Position numbers and translations under genes: made by a program. From NCBI GenBank assembly GCA_025457865.1, contig JALOTP010000030.1:1-46253 (forward strand): a stretch of DNA of 46,253 bases. The letters run 5' to 3'. This document shows, in pieces, positions 41,336 through 46,253 of this stretch. Under the pieces are notes generated by a model that was not told the DNA's origin, did not search any database, and saw only the letters and a list, made by a program, of their open reading frames with translations. Within the stretch, counting starts at the first letter, position 1. The number at the start of each line of letters is the position of its first letter. Origin of the DNA: Thermoplasmatota archaeon. Its GTDB lineage: Archaea > Thermoplasmatota > Penumbrarchaeia > Penumbrarchaeales > Penumbrarchaeaceae.

Positions 41336-43630
41336 ATGCAAACCCCCTCCATGAAAGGCTACCTCCTCGACGTCATAGCGGACCAGGGGAGGGACCTCAT
41401 GGACCTCTGGTTCATGGAGGACTCCGGGGAGCGCTCCATGCTCGCGGTCCCCTACCGCCCCCGCTTCAGGGTGAGGGGGTCCCTGGAGGACCTCCGGAGG
41501 CTCAGGGGCCTCCTTGAGGAGAAGGAAGGGGTACGCTCCTTGGAGCTCGTTAGGGCTCCCCTTGACATCATGGACAGGGGTCCTGTTGACTTCCTTGAGG
41601 TGGAGGTCTCCATCTACAAGAGGCTGAAGGAGCTTGCAGCGGAGATATCGGCCCTCGGCAGCTACAGGGATTACTCCCTCTACGACGTTGACCTCAGGCT
41701 CCCCACCCGCTTCATGCACGAGAACGGTGTGTTCCCCCTTGCAAAGGTAGAGGTCGGGAACGGGCTCAAGCTGTTGGAGAACGGGGACTGGACCGAAGGC
41801 CCTCTACCACCCCTTAAGACCTCAGTGCTTGAGGTGGTTCCGGAACAGAAGGGACCCGTAAGAAGGACCAGCGAACGCATCAGGTCCGTTAGGGTCGGTG
41901 AGATGAGGATGGAGGGCGAACCCGAGGACATGATGATATCCTTTCTCCTCAGAGAACTGAGGGTACAGGACCCCGATGTCATCCTCAGCTACGGGGGGGA
42001 CACGTTCGGGATCCCGTACCTGATAGAGAGGGCTGCGGCCAATGACCTCTCCGGGGCATTGAGGCTCGACAGGAGCGGCAGGTCCCTTCAACCATCCGAG
42101 AAGGAGGGACGCTCCTACTTCTCTTACGGACGGGTCCTCTACAAGCCTCCGTATTACGGTATGAGGGGGAGGCTGCACCTGGACCTGGAGAACTCTTTTT
42201 TGATAAGGGAAGGGGGGATGCTGGGGGTATCACTGCTCTCGAGGATGTCCCTGCTCCCGGTCCAATTGATGGCCAGGATGTCGCCGGGCTCCGCCATCTC
42301 CTACATGGAATGCGTGGAGGCATTGGACCGGGGGCGAAGCGTCCCATGGAAGAAGAACAGCCCTGAGGCCTTCAAAAGCGCTCTGGAGCTTTCGAGGTCG
42401 GACAGGGGGGGGCATATATTCGATCCCAAAGTGGGAGCGTTCTCCGATGTAGTGGAGATGGACTTCTCATCGTTCTATCCGCACATAATGTGGAGGAAGA
42501 ACCTGTCATTGGAGACCCTGTCCTGCCCCTGCTGCGTTCCGTCCGCTCAAAATACGGTCCCCGGTCTAGGATACTACTACTGCAGGAAAGATGAGGGGCT
42601 GATACCTTCCGTTGTGGGAAGGATACTGACCTTGAGGATGGGCTACAAGAAGGCCTCCAAGGAGGGGGGCGGTGGGGGTCCCTTCCCTGAGGAATTGGGA
42701 CTGGGACCGGTCAGGCCCCCTTCGGGGGCCGATAGGGTCAAGGATGCATCCAACGCATTGAAGTGGGTGCTGGTCACATGCTTCGGTTATACAGGTTACA
42801 AGAACGCTAGGTTCGGGAGGATAGAGGTCCACGAGTCGATAACGTCCTATGCAAGGGACCTTTTGCTTCAGGCGAAGGAGCTGGCGGAGGAGAACGGTTT
42901 CACGCTGTTACATGGTATAGTGGATTCGTTGTGGCTGTCCGGACCCACGGATAGAGCTGACGAACTTGCATTAAGGGCTGAGAGGGAGATAGGGATCCCC
43001 ATAGGAGTGGACGAGATCTACAGGTGGCTCGTCTTCCTCCCGAACAGGACGAACGGGGCGGGGGCGCTGACGAGATACTACGGGCTACGGGGGGACGGGA
43101 CGCTGAAGTTCAGGGGGATAGAGTGCAGACAGAGCTCGACGCCCGAGCTGATCAAGAGAGCGCAGGAGGAGGCGATATATGCGCTATCAGGTGCTGGGAG
43201 CGCTGAGGAGCTCAATGAGCATCTGCCGAAAGCGCTCGATGTGATGAGGAAGTACGGGTCCTTACTGATAGAGAGGGATGTGGACCCGAAAGACCTTGCA
43301 ATAACAATACGGGCCTCCAGGGAGCTCGAGCAGTATTCAGCTGGCTCGGAGCATGTGGCGGCCATGAAGCTCCTGAAGAGGGAGGGGGTCGATGTCCACG
43401 GTGGACAGAAGGTGAGGTTCGTGGTCCTGGACCATGAAGCGAAGAGACCCGAGGAGAGAGTGGCGCTATTGTCCCCGGATATGGGAGGGGTGAGGTACGA
43501 TGTGGAGAGATATCTTGCCCTTACCGCAAGAGCGATGGAGAGCGCTTTCTCGTTGTTCGGGGTGGACCGCTTCAGAGCATTGAAGGCGCTGAAGGGGGTT
43601 GAGCAGAAGGGGTTGGACGATTTTCAATAA
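41336..43630 (+). CDS. Inactivated B-family DNA polymerase (PolB2-like)
   Basis: A 764-residue B-family polymerase homologue with lost catalytic residues. Motif A keeps its Asp: MDFSSFYPHIMW with Asp376. Motif B is KWVLVTCFGYTGY from Lys476; the usual KxxxNSxYG has Asn changed to Val and Tyr to Phe. Motif C, YxDTDS in active enzymes, is HGIVDSLWL: Ile528 replaces the first Asp and only Asp530 remains. In the exonuclease region the ExoII NxxxFDxPYL is GGDTFGIPYL (Gly225 for Asp), and no ExoI DxE is visible. So neither synthesis nor proofreading is expected. Such inactivated archaeal B-polymerases are a known, widely conserved clade, thought to act structurally in replication or repair. The start is ATG 41336; ATG 41351 is possible. 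A hairpin follows the stop. Confidence 0.88.
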   Translation: MQTPSMKGYLLDVIADQGRDLMDLWFMEDSGERSMLAVPYRPRFRVRGSLEDLRRLRGLLEEKEGVRSLELVRAPLDIMDRGPVDFLEVEVSIYKRLKELAAEISALGSYRDYSLYDVDLRLPTRFMHENGVFPLAKVEVGNGLKLLENGDWTEGPLPPLKTSVLEVVPEQKGPVRRTSERIRSVRVGEMRMEGEPEDMMISFLLRELRVQDPDVILSYGGDTFGIPYLIERAAANDLSGALRLDRSGRSLQPSEKEGRSYFSYGRVLYKPPYYGMRGRLHLDLENSFLIREGGMLGVSLLSRMSLLPVQLMARMSPGSAISYMECVEALDRGRSVPWKKNSPEAFKSALELSRSDRGGHIFDPKVGAFSDVVEMDFSSFYPHIMWRKNLSLETLSCPCCVPSAQNTVPGLGYYYCRKDEGLIPSVVGRILTLRMGYKKASKEGGGGGPFPEELGLGPVRPPSGADRVKDASNALKWVLVTCFGYTGYKNARFGRIEVHESITSYARDLLLQAKELAEENGFTLLHGIVDSLWLSGPTDRADELALRAEREIGIPIGVDEIYRWLVFLPNRTNGAGALTRYYGLRGDGTLKFRGIECRQSSTPELIKRAQEEAIYALSGAGSAEELNEHLPKALDVMRKYGSLLIERDVDPKDLAITIRASRELEQYSAGSEHVAAMKLLKREGVDVHGGQKVRFVVLDHEAKRPEERVALLSPDMGGVRYDVERYLALTARAMESAFSLFGVDRFRALKALKGVEQKGLDDFQ

Positions 43631-43686
43631 TGAGCTTTCAGAGACATTCCTCTTTGGGTTCGAAGTAGGAAAAATGATACTTTTAA

Positions 43687-43710
43687 AAAAATGATTTTTC
43701 AATCATTTTT
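43687..43710 (+). terminator. A/T-rich hairpin after the polymerase gene
   Basis: A perfect 10-base stem, AAAAATGATT and AATCATTTTT, with loop TTTC, starts 57 bases after the polymerase stop codon. The 3' arm ends in a T run, as expected for an archaeal terminator. It could serve either strand. Confidence 0.55.
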
Positions 43711-44099
43711 ACCAAATATCGAAGCTAATAATTCAAACCATGATGAAGATAGAGATCGCGAAAATAGTTCCTAATTGTAGCTGATCTTATACAGAAATAG
43801 GAAAGTGAAATCCCGGTCATTAAGTGGTTCCGGCAGATAAGATCCGTTTAGGACCTATGCAAATCAATGGTCAGGGAAATATTAAATCTTGCCTTTTTTG
43901 GAGGGGACCTGGTCGAATTAAATATTCAAATTGGTTTAAACCACAATTCCCAAGGGGTGTTACCTCGAAGTGAGTATAACATTTTCGACAAGCAATATTT
44001 TGCTTTCTTCAATCGGTCCTGTTGAGGAAAATTAGACTGGTATATACAATGAATATACACTTATTCGTTAAAAGCAATTATTTCAATCTATATACATGG
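43711..44099. other. AT-rich non-coding stretch
   Basis: Apart from the hairpin before it, these 389 bases contain no open frame of note, tRNA or repeat. A tract of A/T-rich words (for example ATATACAATGAATATACAC near 44040) lies just past the 3' end of the cadherin-like gene; nothing further is seen. Confidence 0.5.
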
Positions 44100-46253
44100 T
44101 TAATGATATTCATTCTTTGCAGTATCTGGCTCTATAATTTCTGACGGTATCGATAATTCCTTACTTTTTTGCACATCGTTTTCAATGTTTGGGTGGTTTT
44201 TAGAAAACTCAGAATAATTAAGAGGAAATATATCGGTTTTATCCCCTTGATTCAAGGGCTCTATTATCGTATTCGTAGAAATTGGAATAACTTCGGTTTG
44301 AGAATCCTTAAGAAGATTAGTATTTTCATTATTAATAACATCAGGTCTCGAAAATCCCTTTACGAAAAAAATTGAACCAAGTATGAGGATTAAAAGTGAT
44401 AGTCCAACGATAATTATGATAATATAGTTAATTTTCTCAAATAAGCTAGTAGCAACTTCTTTTTGTGGTAGAACAATAATTTCCTTTGAAGTAATTATCC
44501 ATAATCCGTTCGAATCACTCACGTTCAGTATAATCAGATAGCTGCCCGCCTTGAGAGCCAAATCGATGCTCTTACCGGTACCTATCCTTCCCGATATATT
44601 GGAGAACCATGTGAAGGTCAGGGAGTCACCGAATAGTAGATCCGGATCGGTGGCGGATCCGTTGATAACCTGTTTTTCTCCTTGCCGATATTGGCCGGAT
44701 GTTATAATTGGATTAGTTGGCGGATCGTTGACCGGGGTCACCGTCGTAGTTGCATTAATTGCCACGAAGGAAATAAAATCCCTTGCCGTGAAGGTGATGA
44801 TCTCTGACCCTGACCAATCGTGGACAGGCTCGATGGAGGCGATATCGTCAATTATTTTTACCGAGAAGTTTCCCGAATGTGCCACCTCATAGGTCAGTTG
44901 ATCCATGTCAATGTCCAGGAAGATATCTTTAAGCTTGATGGTGACGAATTCGTCTTCCTTGCACGATATGTCCAGTAAGGAGACGTTCAATGTCGGGGGA
45001 TCGTTAGTGCCAATAACCTTGAGGATGAACTTGGCTGAATGATAACCGCCCTTCCCATCCGACACGTTGATGGTTATTGACCAGGATCCTACATCATCGT
45101 TGCCCGGAGTTCCCGACAATTCTCCGGTGATTCGATTTAATAAAATGAAACGGGCTTCAGTGTGTTCCATTGTCCATGACAGGGTATCATCATCGGGATC
45201 AGGATCGGATGCATTCATGAAGAACGAGTAATGCTCGTCCTCAATAGTGTCAGGCAATTGCGATGTCTCGATCCTCGGATCGTCGTCGACGTTGATTACC
45301 ACGAAAGAGAAGTTGGAATGGCTGGTTCCCCCAATTCCATCGGAAACCGAGACATTAATCCAGTGAGTTCCGACATCGTTGTTGGTAGGAGTCCCCATTA
45401 GAGACCCAATTTTGGTATCAATTGACAGGAAATCCGTGTCCGAACCTTCTATCTTCCAAGTGAGAAAATCGTTCGTCGGATCGATGTCCACGGCAGAGAG
45501 ACCGACTTCGTATCGTTCATCCTCGACTGGATTAGGGATGCTCCCATTGAGAATAACCGGAGGATCGTTGACATTCAGGACGGTGATGTTGATTCTGATG
45601 GAATCCGATCCACCTTTTTCGTCATCGACCTTAACGGTTACGAACCACTTCCCTACGTCGTCGTTTCCCGGTGTTCCGGAGAGGATCCCCGAATGTGGAT
45701 CTATGCTCAGGAAATCCATATCCGTTTCTTTAACAGACCATGACCCCATGTCGTGTGTCGGGTCGATATCCTTGAAGGTCAGGGTCATCTGCCACGGCTC
45801 GTCCTCGGTAAGGGTTGCGGGGGAAACGGAGTCTAAGACCGGATTATCGTTGATGTTGCTCACGCTCACATTAAACCATGCCGTATCGTAGCCTCCGTTT
45901 CCGTCCGAGACCGAGATGTTTACCGAGAAAGTGCCCACATCGTCGTTCATTGGTGTTCCTGTAATATCACCGGATTTCGTATCTACAATCATCCAATCGG
46001 GATGGTCGAGAAGGGACCAGTAAAGTATATCGTGGGTGGGATCCATGTCAATGGCAGTGGGTGTCAGCAGGAATGGAGAATCCTCACTCCAGTAAATCAT
46101 CGTAACTATCGGCTGAATGAAGGGAGGATCGTTCACGTTATCGACCGTGATGGTCATGTCCTGATGACAGAATGACGTTCCGTCCCTGATGATGATTCCA
46201 AAGGAATGATTCCCCACATCGCCGTTTCTCGGGATTCCGTAGAGTTCCCCGGT
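44100..46253 (-). CDS. Cadherin/He_PIG-repeat membrane protein (partial, N-terminus beyond the window)
   Basis: The reading frame is open to the window edge: before the GTG at 46217 it continues as TGELYGIPRNGD, which is one more repeat. At least five units of about 90 residues occur, each with an LTEDE-type start, DxDPTHD, and a closing SGTPGNDDVGxW...VSDGxGG, the putative Ig/cadherin-like (He_PIG) pattern that binds calcium in other proteins. They are followed by a degenerate unit (CKEDEFVTIKLKDIFLDIDMD), a PKD-like module (NGSATDPDLLFGDSLTFTWF), a membrane helix (YIIIIIVGLSLLILILGSIFF) and an AT-rich cytoplasmic tail of about 75 residues. A large adhesin or surface fibre is likely. The 3' quarter is strikingly lower in GC than the repeats. 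Confidence 0.85.
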   Translation of the reverse strand, partial: TGELYGIPRNGDVGNHSFGIIIRDGTSFCHQDMTITVDNVNDPPFIQPIVTMIYWSEDSPFLLTPTAIDMDPTHDILYWSLLDHPDWMIVDTKSGDITGTPMNDDVGTFSVNISVSDGNGGYDTAWFNVSVSNINDNPVLDSVSPATLTEDEPWQMTLTFKDIDPTHDMGSWSVKETDMDFLSIDPHSGILSGTPGNDDVGKWFVTVKVDDEKGGSDSIRINITVLNVNDPPVILNGSIPNPVEDERYEVGLSAVDIDPTNDFLTWKIEGSDTDFLSIDTKIGSLMGTPTNNDVGTHWINVSVSDGIGGTSHSNFSFVVINVDDDPRIETSQLPDTIEDEHYSFFMNASDPDPDDDTLSWTMEHTEARFILLNRITGELSGTPGNDDVGSWSITINVSDGKGGYHSAKFILKVIGTNDPPTLNVSLLDISCKEDEFVTIKLKDIFLDIDMDQLTYEVAHSGNFSVKIIDDIASIEPVHDWSGSEIITFTARDFISFVAINATTTVTPVNDPPTNPIITSGQYRQGEKQVINGSATDPDLLFGDSLTFTWFSNISGRIGTGKSIDLALKAGSYLIILNVSDSNGLWIITSKEIIVLPQKEVATSLFEKINYIIIIIVGLSLLILILGSIFFVKGFSRPDVINNENTNLLKDSQTEVIPISTNTIIEPLNQGDKTDIFPLNYSEFSKNHPNIENDVQKSKELSIPSEIIEPDTAKNEYH

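Overview
The window looks archaeal, most likely a member of the Thermoplasmatota or a related uncultured euryarchaeal lineage. The support is gene content: a PAN proteasome ATPase, a Cbf5-type pseudouridine synthase with a C-terminal PUA region, a hexulose-phosphate synthase-RraA fusion, an MfnA-type decarboxylase, an archaeal ornithine cyclodeaminase/alanine dehydrogenase homologue and a PolB2-like degenerate B-family polymerase. Several genes have a TATA box about 25-30 bases before the start codon (leaderless). Large membrane-anchored PKD, GLUG and cadherin-like surface proteins also fit. The lineage is inferred; no rRNA is present, and I recognised no tRNA or CRISPR array. Most of the window is fairly GC-rich; the stretches at 28.7-29.2, 30.6-30.7, 32.0-32.1, 34.4, 35.3 and 43.6-44.5 kb are visibly AT-rich.

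Layout. 0.1-8.5 kb: a GH114-like lipoprotein, an acyl-ACP-thioesterase-like protein, a C-terminal stump of a ClpB-type chaperone, a MATE exporter, a small SRPBCC-like protein, a phosphohexomutase, the HPS-RraA fusion and MfnA. 8.5-12.3 kb: a tightly packed four-gene unit (winged-helix regulator, Cys-cluster mini-protein, KaiC/RAD55-family ATPase, and a large KaiC-like protein with a ruined P-loop) behind a TATA box flanked by TGTGA/TCACA dyads. 12.4-17.6 kb: a small unknown protein, Cbf5, an anchored secreted protein, an M29 aminopeptidase and PAN. 17.6-21 kb: a wHTH-STAND-TPR ATPase preceded by a DUF835 membrane protein. 21-25.3 kb: a GT4 glycosyltransferase, a membrane metzincin-like protease, an IMPACT/YigZ protein and an M24 aminopeptidase P. 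25.3-28.6 kb: a GLUG-PKD surface protein broken by a perfect 23-bp tandem duplication.

29-35 kb: an AAA/DUF4143 ATPase under an elaborate palindromic operator, a mini-protein, the alanine dehydrogenase homologue, a Fic protein, a RecA/RadA paralogue without a P-loop plus a coupled 84-residue protein, and a NapH-like Fe-S membrane protein. 35.3-36.6 kb: a RibD/DHFR-like reductase and a PadR regulator, divergent from the Fe-S protein across a dyad operator. 36.6-41.2 kb: a 1533-residue surface protein ending in a cytoplasmic SHOCT-like segment. 41.3-43.6 kb: the catalytically degenerate B-family polymerase. 44.1 kb to the edge: a cadherin/He_PIG-repeat membrane protein, open at its N-terminal end.

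The best candidates for poorly described biology are the 8.5-12.3 kb KaiC/pseudo-KaiC operon, the inactive RadA paralogue, its 84-residue partner and the inactive PolB considered together, the metzincin-like membrane protease, and the DUF835-STAND pair. The 23-bp duplication is the clearest single sequence event: removing one copy restores a 1087-residue reading frame exactly.
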